Of a stretch of 64,000 nt of DNA, positions 35,801-45,043 are shown piece by piece. Every line of letters starts with the position of its first letter. Position 1 is the first letter of the stretch. A model generated the notes under the pieces. It made no database searches and was not told the DNA's origin. It was given only the letters and a program-made list of their open reading frames with translations. A program made the translations under genes and the position numbers. This DNA comes from Gemmatimonadales bacterium (GTDB taxonomy: Bacteria > Gemmatimonadota > Gemmatimonadetes > Gemmatimonadales > GWC2-71-9): assembly GCA_019637315.1 (NCBI GenBank), contig JAHBVU010000001.1, positions 1-64,000 of the forward strand, in the 5' to 3' direction.

Positions 35801-36700
35801 ATGAGCCAAGATAACCTCGTCGGTCGCACGGTGGCCGGGTACACGCTCCTCGAGTACGTCGGCGAGGGCGGCACCGCTACCGTTTATCGCGCAACCCACC
35901 CGGAGCGGGGGGTTGCTGCGGTCAAGATCCTGCGCATCCGCATGGCGCAGGATCCGGTTGCCGTCAAGCGATTTCTCCGCGAGGCCGAGTTCGGAGCCCG
36001 CCTCGATCATCCCAATATCGTCCGCACCTATGAGTACGGCGAGGCCGAGGATATGTACTTCCTCGCGCTCGAGTGGGCCGCTGGAGAACCGCTTGCCAAT
36101 TTTCTGACAGCCTCAGGGCCGTTAGCCCCTGACGTGGTGGCCAAGATCGTCGCTCAACTCGCTGCCGCACTGACGGTCGCTCATCGGGCTGGCATCATTC
36201 ATCGCGACCTCAAGCCCGCCAACATCATGTACGATCCCGCCACGCAGACCGCGCGTCTGCTGGACTTCGGGATTGCCCGTGACCAGGAGGACGACCCGAA
36301 CCAGCGGCTCACCAAGGCAGGATTCTTTGTCGGCACCCTCCAGTACGTCGCGCCCGAGGCACTGAGCGGCGAGCTGGTCAAGGAACAGGCCGATGTTTAC
36401 AGCCTGGCCACCATCGCGTACCACCTGCTGACCGGGCAGCTGCCGTACCCAGGCAAGAGCCCGCGGGAGTTGTTTCAACAACTCCTCTCAAAACCGCCAA
36501 TCCCGCTCAACCAGGCCGCCCGGAACCTCAAGTTCTCGGCTGATCTCGAGGCCGCTGTCATGCGGGGACTCAGTCGGGACCTGGCCGAGCGCTGGAAGAC
36601 CGTCAGCGATTTTTCCGCCGCGTTCAGTGCCGCCGCCACACAGGAAGAGAAGGGCAAGGGTGGGTTTCTGGCCTCGCTGTTCAGAAAGCGGCAGCCGTGA
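35801..36700 (+). CDS. Soluble serine/threonine protein kinase
   Basis: 299 residues, essentially one Hanks-type kinase domain. Glycine loop VGEGGTATVYRA, catalytic lysine in AAVKILR, HRDLKPANIMYD, DFGIARDQ, activation segment ending APEAL, and DVYSLATIAYHLLTGQLPYPG. There is no membrane span; the C-terminus is basic (FLASLFRKRQP), possibly membrane-associating. All catalytic motifs look intact. It overlaps pyrE by 4 bp (GTGA), so kinase and pyrimidine enzyme are cotranslated. Substrates unknown. Confidence 0.93.
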   Translation: MSQDNLVGRTVAGYTLLEYVGEGGTATVYRATHPERGVAAVKILRIRMAQDPVAVKRFLREAEFGARLDHPNIVRTYEYGEAEDMYFLALEWAAGEPLANFLTASGPLAPDVVAKIVAQLAAALTVAHRAGIIHRDLKPANIMYDPATQTARLLDFGIARDQEDDPNQRLTKAGFFVGTLQYVAPEALSGELVKEQADVYSLATIAYHLLTGQLPYPGKSPRELFQQLLSKPPIPLNQAARNLKFSADLEAAVMRGLSRDLAERWKTVSDFSAAFSAAATQEEKGKGGFLASLFRKRQP

Positions 36701-37269
36701 ACGACCTTCAGGCCCTGGAATCCCTGCTTCTGGCCCGCTCGCTCGCCTTCGGCGACTTCACGCTGTCATCCGGGCAACGCTCGTCGTACTACATCGACGC
36801 CCGCAAGACGACCATGTCGGCCGAGGGGCTGGATTTGATTGGTCGGTTGGGGCTGGGCTTGATTCGAGAGCGAGGCTGGGCGCCGCGCTCGGTTGGTGGT
36901 CTCACCATGGGCGCAGACCCGGTGGCGTATGCGATCGCGCTCGCCAGTCGCGGTCAGGGACCTGCGGTCGATGGGTTCAGCGTTCGGAAAGCCACCAAAG
37001 ACCACGGTACCAAGCGACGGGTCGAAGGCAACTTCGAAGCGGGCGACTCCGTGGTCATTGTGGAGGACGTGTTGACCTCGGGCGGATCGGCCATTCAGGC
37101 GGTGGAAGCCGTGCAAGCCGAGGGCGGCACGGTGCTCGGTGTGGTGGCGGTTGTTGATCGTGAACAGGGCGGTCGACAGGCAATCGAGCTGAAGGGGCTA
37201 GAAGTTGCAGCCATTACTACCATCTCCCGCCTTGGAATTGACCCCGCCTCGGGACAGCGAATCGGCTGA
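36697..37269 (+). CDS. pyrE: Orotate phosphoribosyltransferase
   Basis: 190 residues, starting at GTG in a GTGA overlap with the kinase stop. Type I PRTase features are FGDFTLSSGQRSSYYIDARKT near the N-terminus, GGLTMGADPVAYAIA, VRKATKDHGTKRRVEG (the flexible loop) and the PRPP-binding VVIVEDVLTSGGSAIQAVEAV. It converts orotate and PRPP to OMP in pyrimidine synthesis. No other pyr genes are adjacent; upp, a salvage PRTase, lies 25 kb away. Confidence 0.94.
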   Translation: MNDLQALESLLLARSLAFGDFTLSSGQRSSYYIDARKTTMSAEGLDLIGRLGLGLIRERGWAPRSVGGLTMGADPVAYAIALASRGQGPAVDGFSVRKATKDHGTKRRVEGNFEAGDSVVIVEDVLTSGGSAIQAVEAVQAEGGTVLGVVAVVDREQGGRQAIELKGLEVAAITTISRLGIDPASGQRIG

Positions 37270-37317
37270 TCCGTTCCACCCTTTCCAACAATGCGAATCA
37301 CTCTGACTCCGGGCCGT

Positions 37318-38310
37318 TCAGCCTGGCGGGGTACTGGTGCGTCCCTCGGCCGGGCGGCGGCGATCAAGCAACCTGGCCCAGGCCTCGTGCGTAGAACTCT
37401 GGGACGGTGAGTCGGCGACTGGCTCAGCTCGGGTAACCGAGGCCACGCCGTCTCGAGGCGGGCGCCCCGGCCGGCCGGCGATCAGCGGATGGAAAGCCAT
37501 CCACTGTCGGGCAAAAGGGAAGATCAGCAGGGCAACGAAACGGTCGATCGCGCTGTCGAACGTAAAGCGCCGGCGGAACTCGCCTGCCGTGATCCCCAGC
37601 ATGGCGCGAAGGTGGCGGCCCAGACTCTGGGGTGATGAATAGACCAGGCGGTAGGCAACATCCGCCACCGACAGGGCTTCATTCTCGAAATACTGCGCTG
37701 CGTACAGCAGCCGGATGGCAGCCATGTAGGTCTTGGGCGAGGGCAGGTGAGCACGCTGAAAGCGGGACATCAACGTGCTGGGACGCATCCGCGTCTGGCC
37801 GGCAAGGTGACGGGCCACCGGGGTGGTCGGAGCAACCCGAATCATGATTTCGAGGAAGAGCCTGGTATCCGGGGGCAGGTCCGGAAGTGCCGACAGCACT
37901 CGCGCCGTAATCCGGGCCGCAGCGCGCGATGCCGGCTCTGCCACGATCCGGCGGAGCCGGGCCCAGCCGGCCGGCCCGGTCACGTCGACCACGTGCCGTA
38001 CGCCGGTTGCTCCCAGTCGGAGCAGGGCCTCCGGCGCATTGGGATCCTGCCGGGTCAGGAGCGCGACGGTCGGGATGTCGGGGAATCGGCGGACCAGCTT
38101 GTCGATCTCTTGGACCTCCGTTCCCTGGCAATCGTGAATCGAGAAGACGATGGCGTCGACCGGCCGTTCGCGCACCGCACGCAGGGCGTCAGGCAGGGAC
38201 GGTCGATGAACCACGGCAAAGCAGCCCACACCAGCCGCTTCGAGGCTGGCACGCTCCTGGACCGATACGACCGCGGCCACGGTAACCGTTGTCTGGTGCA
38301 GCAAACTCAT
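37318..38310 (-). CDS. AraC-type HTH transcriptional regulator with response-regulator-like N-terminus
   Basis: 330 residues from the ATG at 38308-38310 (a TTG ten codons earlier is possible). Residues 1-120 resemble a degenerate receiver domain (AIVFSIHDCQGTEVQEIDKLVRRFPDIPTVALL). Residues about 180-260 are an AraC-like double HTH (MRPSTLMSRFQRAHLPSPKTYMAAIRLLYAAQYFENEALSVADVAYRLVYSSPQSLGRHLRAMLGITAGEFR). The typical phosphoacceptor aspartate is not obvious. The C-terminal 70 residues are low-complexity and Arg/Pro-rich. It probably regulates the divergent kinase-TPR gene or acts elsewhere. Confidence 0.83.
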   Translation of the reverse strand: MSLLHQTTVTVAAVVSVQERASLEAAGVGCFAVVHRPSLPDALRAVRERPVDAIVFSIHDCQGTEVQEIDKLVRRFPDIPTVALLTRQDPNAPEALLRLGATGVRHVVDVTGPAGWARLRRIVAEPASRAAARITARVLSALPDLPPDTRLFLEIMIRVAPTTPVARHLAGQTRMRPSTLMSRFQRAHLPSPKTYMAAIRLLYAAQYFENEALSVADVAYRLVYSSPQSLGRHLRAMLGITAGEFRRRFTFDSAIDRFVALLIFPFARQWMAFHPLIAGRPGRPPRDGVASVTRAEPVADSPSQSSTHEAWARLLDRRRPAEGRTSTPPG

Positions 38311-38505
38311 GAAACGCCCGGCGTCGATGTGCCGGGACAACGTCGCGTCGGCGGCTCAACTTGGTGTCAACGGGTGACCGGGACCGAAGCAACGCGAATG
38401 GGCCGGTCGCGACGCTTTGACTGCGTCCGACATCCTGCAAGACACCAGCAGTAGTTTGACCGCGTCGCGATCAGGAACGTTTTCAAGGATGCTGGAATCA
38501 CGATC

Positions 38506-41500
38506 ATGAGCGCGGAACCACCCACACCCCCTCCAGGTTTCGGCGACGCGTTCGAGCGTGCCCTGGGCCATCAGTACCGGATCGAGCGTGAGGTCGGGCG
38601 GGGTGGCATGGGCATCGTCTATCGGGCCCGCGATCTCACCCTCGATCGTCCGGTCGCGATCAAGGTGGTGCATCCGGAGCTGGCGGCGAACCCGACGATC
38701 GCGAGCCGCTTTCTTACCGAAGCCCGGACCGTCGCCAAGCTGCGCCACCCGCACATCGTGACCATCCACGCCGCCGGCAACGTCGACGGCTACCTGTACT
38801 ACGTGATGGACTATCACGACGGCGAGACCCTGCGCCAGCGCTTGGTGCGGGAAGGGCGGCTGGCGCCGGACCTGGCCATCCGGATCGCCGCCGACGTTGC
38901 TGCGGCACTGGATGCCGCCAGCGGCGCGGGCGTGGTCCACCGCGACCTCAAGCCCGAAAACATTCTGCTCGAAGGCCCTCGCGACGAGCCGCACGCGCTG
39001 CTGGCCGATTTCGGGATTGCCCACCTGGTGGACGGCAGCCCGCGCGACACCGCACCGGGGGGTGTCATGGGCACGCCCTCGTACATGAGTCCGGAGCAGG
39101 CAGCCGGCGAGGCCCTCGACGGACGGAGTGATCTCTACTCGCTCGGCATCGTGACCTATGAGATGCTGACGGGCAAACCGCCGTTCGTCGGCAGCCACCG
39201 AGTGGTGCTCTCGAAGCAAATCCTCGACCAGCCCGCGCCGATCGACGAGGTGCGCACCGACCTCCCGGTCGGACTGGGCCCGGTCGTGATGCGGGCGCTC
39301 GAGAAGATCCCAGACGCTCGGTGGGCAAGCGGGAAGACCTTCCGCCGGGCGCTGACCGGCGAAGAGGCGACCCCAACGCCGGTGCCGCAGCTGCTGACGC
39401 GGCCTCGGCGCCGCCGGTGGATCGCCATCGCAGCCGCCGCTCTCGTGCTCATGCTCGGGGTCCGGGCCTGGCTGCCCGGCGCATCAGGTCCGCCGCCCGG
39501 CGTCAACCCGCACCATTCGGTCCTGGTCCTGCCGTTCGAGAACACGCGCGCCGAGCCCGGGTACGACTGGCTGCGCGATGGCAGCGTCAGCATGCTGTCG
39601 CTGACCTTGTCGCAATGGCACGACCTGACGGTGATCGACCAGGACCGGGTCCACGACCTGCTCGCCCGGGTTGGCCACACGGAGGGTCCGATCGGCCTCG
39701 ACCTGGCGCGCCGGCTGGCCCGGCAGAGCGGCGTCTGGACGGTCGTCCTGGGCGACTACGCTCGAGTCGGTGACTCGCTCCATCTGATCGCGCGACGGTA
39801 CGATGTGGCCACCGGTCGGCGGGTCGACGTGATCGAAGTCGCCGGACCGGCAACCGACGACGTCCGGCCGCTCTTCGACGAACTGGCCGCGCGGTTGCTC
39901 GACCTCACCGGGGCCCCCAAGGAAGACCGCGCCAGTCTCGCCGCGTTCACCACCAGCTCGCTCGAAGCGTACCGCAGCTACCTGCGCGGCATCGAGGCGC
40001 TCAACCAATGGCGCCTCACCGAAGCAAGCGAGGCACTCATCGCCGCGGTCCAGACCGACAGCACCTTTGCCCTGGCCAACTATCGGCTGGCGATCGCGCG
40101 CGGCTGGATCAGCCCGGAGGACACCGTCGGGATGGCGGCCATCCGGCGGGCAGCGCGCAGCGCCAGTCGCCTGCCGCCGCGGAAACGGGCGCTGATCGAG
40201 GGGTATCGCGCCCTGATCGAGGGGGACTACGACCGTGCGCTCGAGACGTATGCCGTGCTGCTCGGCAGCGATTCTCTCGACATCGAGGCCTGGTACGGCA
40301 GCGCCGACGCCGCCTTTCACGCCGGGTACGAACGGGACGACCTGGGACTGCTCAATCGATCGCTGCGCGGCTTCCGGCGTGTGATTGCGCTCGACTCTGC
40401 CTTTGGCCTGGCCTACGAGCACATGGGCTCGACCCTGATCGACGCGGGGCGAGCCGGCAACCGGATGATCCTCGATGCCGGCGACACCCTCGCTCCGCGC
40501 AGGCCCGAGGTCGACTCGACGGCCGTGCGGCGGGCTCGGACGCGCGCCATCGACCACGCCATTGCGCTGGCCGAAGCCTGGACTCGGCGCCAGCCGAACA
40601 CCGCCCGGTCTCACTACAACCTCTACCGATCCTACCTGGCGGGAAACCGGACCATCGAGGCCCGCCGAACCTTGATGCGTCTGCGGCAGATGCACCCCGA
40701 TTCGTCGCAGGGATTCTTTGGCCTGCTCGAAGCCCGGGCCCAATTCGTCGCCGGCGACATCCGAGGCTCCGCTCAGACGATGCGCCGCACCATGCCGCAA
40801 CTTCGGCCCGACGCGATCGGCGATCTCGACCTCGATCTGACCTCTCTGCTCGAGATCATGACAGGGATCGAGCCGCTCGGATACGTCGGGGATCTCGAGG
40901 GGGCAGCCGAAATGATCCGGCTGGGCCGTGGTTTGCGGAGCGAGCGGATCGACCATCGCGACTCGGCTGAGCGGGTCCGCAACGACGACCTCTGGGAAAT
41001 GTCACGGCTGGGCATGCTCTATGCCGCCAGCGGGAGCCGTCCGGAGCGCCTCCGCAGCCTGTGGACCCGCAGCCTGTCGCTGGTACGACGATCGAGTGAC
41101 GAAGAGTCGACGACCGATCTGACCATCATCACACCGATTGCGGTGGCCATGCTGACCGGTCCGACCAGCGACCCATCGGGTGTGCTCGAGTTGGAGCGGC
41201 TGACCGGCCGTAAGAGTCCGCCGGTGCTCCGGGCCCTGATCGCGGCGAGGGCAGGGGACAGTGCCGCCGCCGCAGCGCTGCTGGCACAGCCACCGGCCCA
41301 TGAGGCATCGGCGCGGGGTGCCTTCAACTGGCGCCGCGCCATGGGCGACCCGCGCCCGATTGCCGCTGAGACCTACTTCGAGCTGGGCGACGCCGCAGCG
41401 GTCGTCCAGACCCTGCACACCTTCCAGCCCAACCAGTTCTCGACCGGGTCCTTCGATCCGCGCTGGATCCTGCTGCCCCGGATTCGCCTGCTGCGCGGAC

Positions 41501-41655
41501 AGGCTTTGGAGCAGCTCGGCAGGACCGCCGAAGCGGGCGCCGAATACGAGGCCGTCGTGGCGCAATGGGGAGGAGCCGATGTGGAGTTGCTCCCCACGGT
41601 CCAGCTGGCGCGAAATCGGCTGGCCCGCCTGGCTGGTGCGCGCGAGGGCGCCTGA
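38506..41655 (+). CDS. Membrane-anchored serine/threonine kinase with C-terminal TPR region
   Basis: 1049 residues. The kinase domain (about 25-285) has VGRGGMGIVYRARD, a lysine in PVAIKVVHPE, VVHRDLKPENILLEG, DFGIAHLV and GTPSYMSPEQAAGE, all intact. One membrane span follows (about 304-325, WIAIAAAALVLMLGVRAWL). The outer part begins with a TolB/FlgO-like segment HHSVLVLPFENTRAEPGYDWLRDG, then alpha-helical TPR-like repeats to the C-terminus (about 470-1040). This architecture is common in Gemmatimonadota and Acidobacteriota. Signalling from the periplasmic repeats to the kinase is inferred. The stop is 21 bp before rnpB. Confidence 0.92.
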   Translation: MSAEPPTPPPGFGDAFERALGHQYRIEREVGRGGMGIVYRARDLTLDRPVAIKVVHPELAANPTIASRFLTEARTVAKLRHPHIVTIHAAGNVDGYLYYVMDYHDGETLRQRLVREGRLAPDLAIRIAADVAAALDAASGAGVVHRDLKPENILLEGPRDEPHALLADFGIAHLVDGSPRDTAPGGVMGTPSYMSPEQAAGEALDGRSDLYSLGIVTYEMLTGKPPFVGSHRVVLSKQILDQPAPIDEVRTDLPVGLGPVVMRALEKIPDARWASGKTFRRALTGEEATPTPVPQLLTRPRRRRWIAIAAAALVLMLGVRAWLPGASGPPPGVNPHHSVLVLPFENTRAEPGYDWLRDGSVSMLSLTLSQWHDLTVIDQDRVHDLLARVGHTEGPIGLDLARRLARQSGVWTVVLGDYARVGDSLHLIARRYDVATGRRVDVIEVAGPATDDVRPLFDELAARLLDLTGAPKEDRASLAAFTTSSLEAYRSYLRGIEALNQWRLTEASEALIAAVQTDSTFALANYRLAIARGWISPEDTVGMAAIRRAARSASRLPPRKRALIEGYRALIEGDYDRALETYAVLLGSDSLDIEAWYGSADAAFHAGYERDDLGLLNRSLRGFRRVIALDSAFGLAYEHMGSTLIDAGRAGNRMILDAGDTLAPRRPEVDSTAVRRARTRAIDHAIALAEAWTRRQPNTARSHYNLYRSYLAGNRTIEARRTLMRLRQMHPDSSQGFFGLLEARAQFVAGDIRGSAQTMRRTMPQLRPDAIGDLDLDLTSLLEIMTGIEPLGYVGDLEGAAEMIRLGRGLRSERIDHRDSAERVRNDDLWEMSRLGMLYAASGSRPERLRSLWTRSLSLVRRSSDEESTTDLTIITPIAVAMLTGPTSDPSGVLELERLTGRKSPPVLRALIAARAGDSAAAAALLAQPPAHEASARGAFNWRRAMGDPRPIAAETYFELGDAAAVVQTLHTFQPNQFSTGSFDPRWILLPRIRLLRGQALEQLGRTAEAGAEYEAVVAQWGGADVELLPTVQLARNRLARLAGAREGA

Positions 41656-41676
41656 TCCCATTAAATTGGTAGCGTT

Positions 41677-42064
41677 GGGGTAGGGCGGGATGGTCGCGGG
41701 CCGGGCAACCGGTCCGAGGAAAGTCCGAGCTCCGCCGGGTAGACTGCCAGGTAACGCCTGGGCGCCGCAAGGCGACGGACAGGGCCACAGAAAAGACACC
41801 GCCAGCCAGGTTCGCCTGGTCGGTAAGGGTGAAATGGTGGGGTAAGAGCCCACCGCGCTGGCGGCAACGTCAGCGGCACGGCAACCCCCAGTCGGAGCAA
41901 GGCCAAATAGGCGGCAAGGTGCGACCCGCACCGACCACGTCCTTCGGGACGAAGCCGCGGGTAGGCTGCTCGAGGTGGTTGGTGACAACCATCCCAGAGA
42001 GATGACCATCCGGGTCGCTTCGGCGATCCGAACAGAACTCGGCTTACGGCCCCACCTCACCCCC
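41677..42064 (+). ncRNA. rnpB: RNase P RNA (class A)
   Basis: Conserved core elements appear in order: GAGGAAAGTCCGAGCTC (P4/J region) near 41714, CACAGAAAAG near 41785, GGTAAGGGTGAAA near 41820, GGTAAGAGCCCACC near 41840, GAGCAAGGCCAAATAGG near 41897 and GAACAGAACTCGGCTTACG near 42030, which pairs back with the 5' core. The ends can form the P1 stem between GGGGTAGGG at 41677 and the CCACCTCACCCC run. It is the catalytic RNA that matures tRNA 5' ends; its protein partner rnpA is 5 kb away. Exact ends are approximate. A TTAAAT -10-like hexamer lies at 41661-41666. Confidence 0.95.
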
Positions 42065-42096
42065 CGGCGTCCCTTCGGCATGCCGGGGGTGATTTG
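42061..42096 (+). terminator. Terminator of rnpB
   Basis: CCCCCGGC (42061-42068) pairs with GCCGGGGG (42082-42089) and is followed by TGATTTGT, directly after the RNase P RNA. Confidence 0.75.
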
Positions 42097-42143
42097 TCCC
42101 GGCCACGATGGTGGTCGGCTCGGCTCTGCTACGAGGAGGTACC

Positions 42144-42938
42144 ATGCGATCGTTCGGTTGGTTTGCTGCAATGGGTCCGCTTGCCGTGCTCGGTCTCCTG
42201 GCAGCGGAGCAGAGCGGGCCCTCCACCACGCGGTATCGGATCGAGTCCAAAACGCAGCAGACCGTCGACCTGAGCAGCGTCCAGCAGCCGAATCAGGTCA
42301 CCAACACGGTCCAGGTTGCCATTATTTCGGTCACGCTCGCTGATACGGTGGGCGGCAAAACCCTCCACGCCGTGATCGACAGCCTGAGCACCGATCTGCC
42401 GATTCCCGGCGCCGCCGAAGCAGCCCAGAGCGCCAAAAACGCCTGGCTCCACGGTCTCGTCGACAACTGGGGCCGGGTCAAGATCGTCAAGACCTCGGCG
42501 GACTCGAACGAGATGGTCGGTCAGCTGAAGGCCTCGTTGCAGCGTTTTTTCCCGGTCGTGAAACCGGGTGGCAAGCAGGGCGACAGTTGGATCGACACGA
42601 CGCACGTCGATTCCCGGACGCCCGCGCAGGCCGTCAAGTCGACGACAGTCACCACCTATACGCTGGGCGGGGGCGCCCAGTACGGCGGCGCGACAGCTAC
42701 CAAGATTGACGCCGTGTCGACCACGACCGGGGCCGGGACGATCGAGAATCCGATGGCCGGGCCGATGGAGCTGTCCCTGACCGACCAGTCCACCGAGGTC
42801 TTCTACGTGGGCAGCAACGGTCTCTACCTGGGGGGAACCACCCAGTCCTCCGTCAAGAGTTTCGTCACGATGGCGATGGTACCGAATCCCATCCCGGTCA
42901 CCGCCACTCGCAGCACCACGGTGACCGTTCATAAGTGA
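42144..42938 (+). CDS. Secreted hypothetical protein upstream of mtgA
   Basis: 264 residues from ATG 42144 with a strong GAGGAGGT site. A hydrophobic N-terminus (MRSFGWFAAMGPLAVLGLLAAEQ) suggests a signal peptide. The rest is Thr/Val/Ser-rich and predicted beta, with TTRYRIESKTQQTVDLSSV, a basic-aromatic stretch LQRFFPVVKPGGKQGDSW and a repetitive tail of VTMAMVPNPIPVTATRSTTVTV. No family recognised. The TGA overlaps the mtgA GTG by 4 bp, hinting at a periplasmic or cell-envelope role. Confidence 0.72.
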   Translation: MRSFGWFAAMGPLAVLGLLAAEQSGPSTTRYRIESKTQQTVDLSSVQQPNQVTNTVQVAIISVTLADTVGGKTLHAVIDSLSTDLPIPGAAEAAQSAKNAWLHGLVDNWGRVKIVKTSADSNEMVGQLKASLQRFFPVVKPGGKQGDSWIDTTHVDSRTPAQAVKSTTVTTYTLGGGAQYGGATATKIDAVSTTTGAGTIENPMAGPMELSLTDQSTEVFYVGSNGLYLGGTTQSSVKSFVTMAMVPNPIPVTATRSTTVTVHK

Positions 42939-43828
42939 CGCTGCCTTCGACATCGCCGGCGGCACCGAGCCCGAAGAAGCGCTCGTTGCTGCGCTGGATT
43001 CTGCTCGGAACGTCGGCGGTCGTCGGGGTCGTCCTGCTGTGGCTGGTTGCGGTCTGGCCGCCGCCCCTCTGGTATCGCTGGTTCTGGCCGCGCGAAACCG
43101 CGTTCATGGCCATGCGCGCCAAGCAAGCAGACAGCCTGGCCAATCACGTCCAGCGACGGCGACAGGTGGAAGACGGCGTTTTGCCGCGGTTGTATCAACC
43201 GGTTCCGTTCGAGCAGATTGCCCCGAGCATGGGCCGAGCCGTGATCATAGCCGAAGACCATCGGTTCCTCGACCACGGTGGCCTGGACTATCAGGCCATT
43301 CGCGAGGCGATGGGATATCGGCGTGAGGGCTTCGATTGGGGCAACGAACGCGACCGCGCCGAACTGCGCCGGGTCCTGGGTGAGGCGTGGCAGCGGCGCG
43401 ATCGGATTCGCGGGGCGAGCACCATTACGCAGCAACTCGCCAAGAACCTCTACCTCTCGCCCTCTCGGAATCCGCTCAGAAAGGTCAAAGAAGCCGTCAC
43501 GGCCTATCGGATCGAAGCGGCGATGGACAAAACCCGAATTCTCGAGCTCTACCTCAACGTCGTGGAGTTCGGGCCTGAGATCTGGGGTGTGGAAGCAGCC
43601 TCGCAGGCCTACTTCCGGCGGCCCGCAGCGCGCTTGACGACCGAACAGGCCGCCCAGCTTGCCGGGACCCTCCCATTTCCGCTTCGTTCAAACCCGGCAT
43701 ATCGACCGGGGCGGATGCGCTGGCGGCAGCAATGGGTGCTGCGACGGATGGGTGGTGAGCGGGTCAGGATTCCGGCTGCCGAGGACACCACGGAAGCGCC
43801 GGATTCTGTACCGCCTCCAACGCCGTGA
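42935..43828 (+). CDS. mtgA: Monofunctional peptidoglycan glycosyltransferase (GT51)
   Basis: 297 residues, starting at a GTG in a GTGA overlap. A membrane span (about 15-40, WILLGTSAVVGVVLLWLVAVW) is followed by a single GT51 domain: AVIIAEDHRFLDHGGLDYQAI (catalytic Glu), RGASTITQQLAKNLYLSP, and KVKEAVTAYRIEAAMDKTRILELYLNVVEFG. There is no transpeptidase domain, so it is the monofunctional type. It polymerises lipid II glycan strands outside the inner membrane. An Arg/Pro-rich tail ends the protein. Confidence 0.93.
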   Translation: MTLPSTSPAAPSPKKRSLLRWILLGTSAVVGVVLLWLVAVWPPPLWYRWFWPRETAFMAMRAKQADSLANHVQRRRQVEDGVLPRLYQPVPFEQIAPSMGRAVIIAEDHRFLDHGGLDYQAIREAMGYRREGFDWGNERDRAELRRVLGEAWQRRDRIRGASTITQQLAKNLYLSPSRNPLRKVKEAVTAYRIEAAMDKTRILELYLNVVEFGPEIWGVEAASQAYFRRPAARLTTEQAAQLAGTLPFPLRSNPAYRPGRMRWRQQWVLRRMGGERVRIPAAEDTTEAPDSVPPPTP

Positions 43829-43877
43829 GGCGGGCACGGCGATGAGGGTCGAGCGCCGTTGCCACACCATCAGCGAA

Positions 43878-43910
43878 AGCGGCCGGCTGGGATCATCCCG
43901 GCCGGCCGCT
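43878..43910. terminator. Bidirectional hairpin between mtgA and dnaN
   Basis: Perfect arms AGCGGCCGGC / GCCGGCCGCT plus an inner GGG/CCC pair around a short loop. It lies between two convergent genes and probably terminates both; no T-tract. Confidence 0.7.
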
Positions 43911-43933
43911 GATGCATCGCGACGGGGCGTTGG

Positions 43934-45043
43934 TCAGTCGAGCAGGCGGAGTGGCATGACCAGCGTCAGATAGCTTGCCGGATCATCCCAGCCAACCGGC
44001 TCACAGGTCGTTGCTCGCTCGGGTGTCTTGAAGCTCATCCTGACCTCGTCGGTCGGCATGTACTTGAGCACCTCGAGCAGGTACGACGCATTGAACGCAA
44101 TCTCGAGCGGATCGCCGTCATAGGCGACGGTGATTTCTTCCTGTGCCTCGCCAAGGTCGGGCGTGGTAACGGAGAGTTTGCACCCGCCGTTGGCAAAGGC
44201 AAGCCGGATCCGGTGAGTCTGGTCGCTCGCCACGATGCTCATCCGCCGGATGGCAGAGGACAGGGCGGCCTTATCGGCCGTCATCAGCTTGTCATTCTCG
44301 CGCGGAATGACCTGTTCGTAGTTCGGATATGGCCCTTCGATCAGCCGCGTGAAGACCTGGGTTCCGGCTGACCGGAAGCCCAGGTGGTTCTCACTTCTGG
44401 CAATCTCGATTTCATCGTCGGGATTGTAGAGCCGGCGAATCTGTTCGAGGGCTTTGGGCGGGACGATCAGATCTGCCTGGCCACCCGAACCGGTCAGCGG
44501 CACATCCATCCGAGCCAACCGGTGGCCGTTGGTAGCCACCATCCGCATCCTGTCGCTCCTGAGTTCCCACAGGACGCCGTTCAGAATGGGGCGGCTCTCT
44601 TCGGTGCTGGCAGCGAACGCAACGTGGCTAATGAGCTTCTGGAGGTCTTTGGCAGCCACTTTCCAGGCACCATCAAACTTGACGGCAGGGAATGCCGGAA
44701 ACTCATCGCGAGACAGGCCCAGCAGCTTAAACCGGGACCGGCCGCACTCGATCTGGACTCGTTGTTCGCCGGAACCCGTGAAGCGAATCGCCGCGCTGGG
44801 CAGCTCGCGAACGATTTCCACGAGTTTCCGAGCTGGCAGCGTCGTCGCACCTTCCTGGTCGACCTGAGCCGGGATGATGGTACTGACCGCGATGTCGAGA
44901 TCGGTTCCGGAAAGCCGGAGTCCGTCCTTGGTTGCTTCGACGAGGATGTTCGACAGCACGGGCAGCGTCGTCTTTGACGGAACGCTCGCGGCCACGGCGC
45001 CAAGTCCTTCGTGAAGCTTTTCTCGCGTTATGGTGAACTTCAT
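43934..45043 (-). CDS. dnaN: DNA polymerase III beta sliding clamp
   Basis: 369 residues forming the three beta-clamp subdomains. Recognisable stretches are MKFTITREKLHEGLGAVAASVPSKTTLPVLSNIL at the N-terminus, EFPAFPAVKFDGAW, RPILNGVLWEL and VMPLRLLD at the C-terminus (usual VMPMRL). It is a ring that tethers DNA polymerase III. It lies downstream of dnaA on the same strand across the putative origin, the common bacterial order. The 5' leader is AT-rich and overlaps the unwinding element. Confidence 0.97.
   Translation of the reverse strand: MKFTITREKLHEGLGAVAASVPSKTTLPVLSNILVEATKDGLRLSGTDLDIAVSTIIPAQVDQEGATTLPARKLVEIVRELPSAAIRFTGSGEQRVQIECGRSRFKLLGLSRDEFPAFPAVKFDGAWKVAAKDLQKLISHVAFAASTEESRPILNGVLWELRSDRMRMVATNGHRLARMDVPLTGSGGQADLIVPPKALEQIRRLYNPDDEIEIARSENHLGFRSAGTQVFTRLIEGPYPNYEQVIPRENDKLMTADKAALSSAIRRMSIVASDQTHRIRLAFANGGCKLSVTTPDLGEAQEEITVAYDGDPLEIAFNASYLLEVLKYMPTDEVRMSFKTPERATTCEPVGWDDPASYLTLVMPLRLLD

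Noticed and set aside
39484-40956. 490-codon open frame on the minus strand
   Set aside because: Antisense to the kinase-TPR gene; no recognisable domain.
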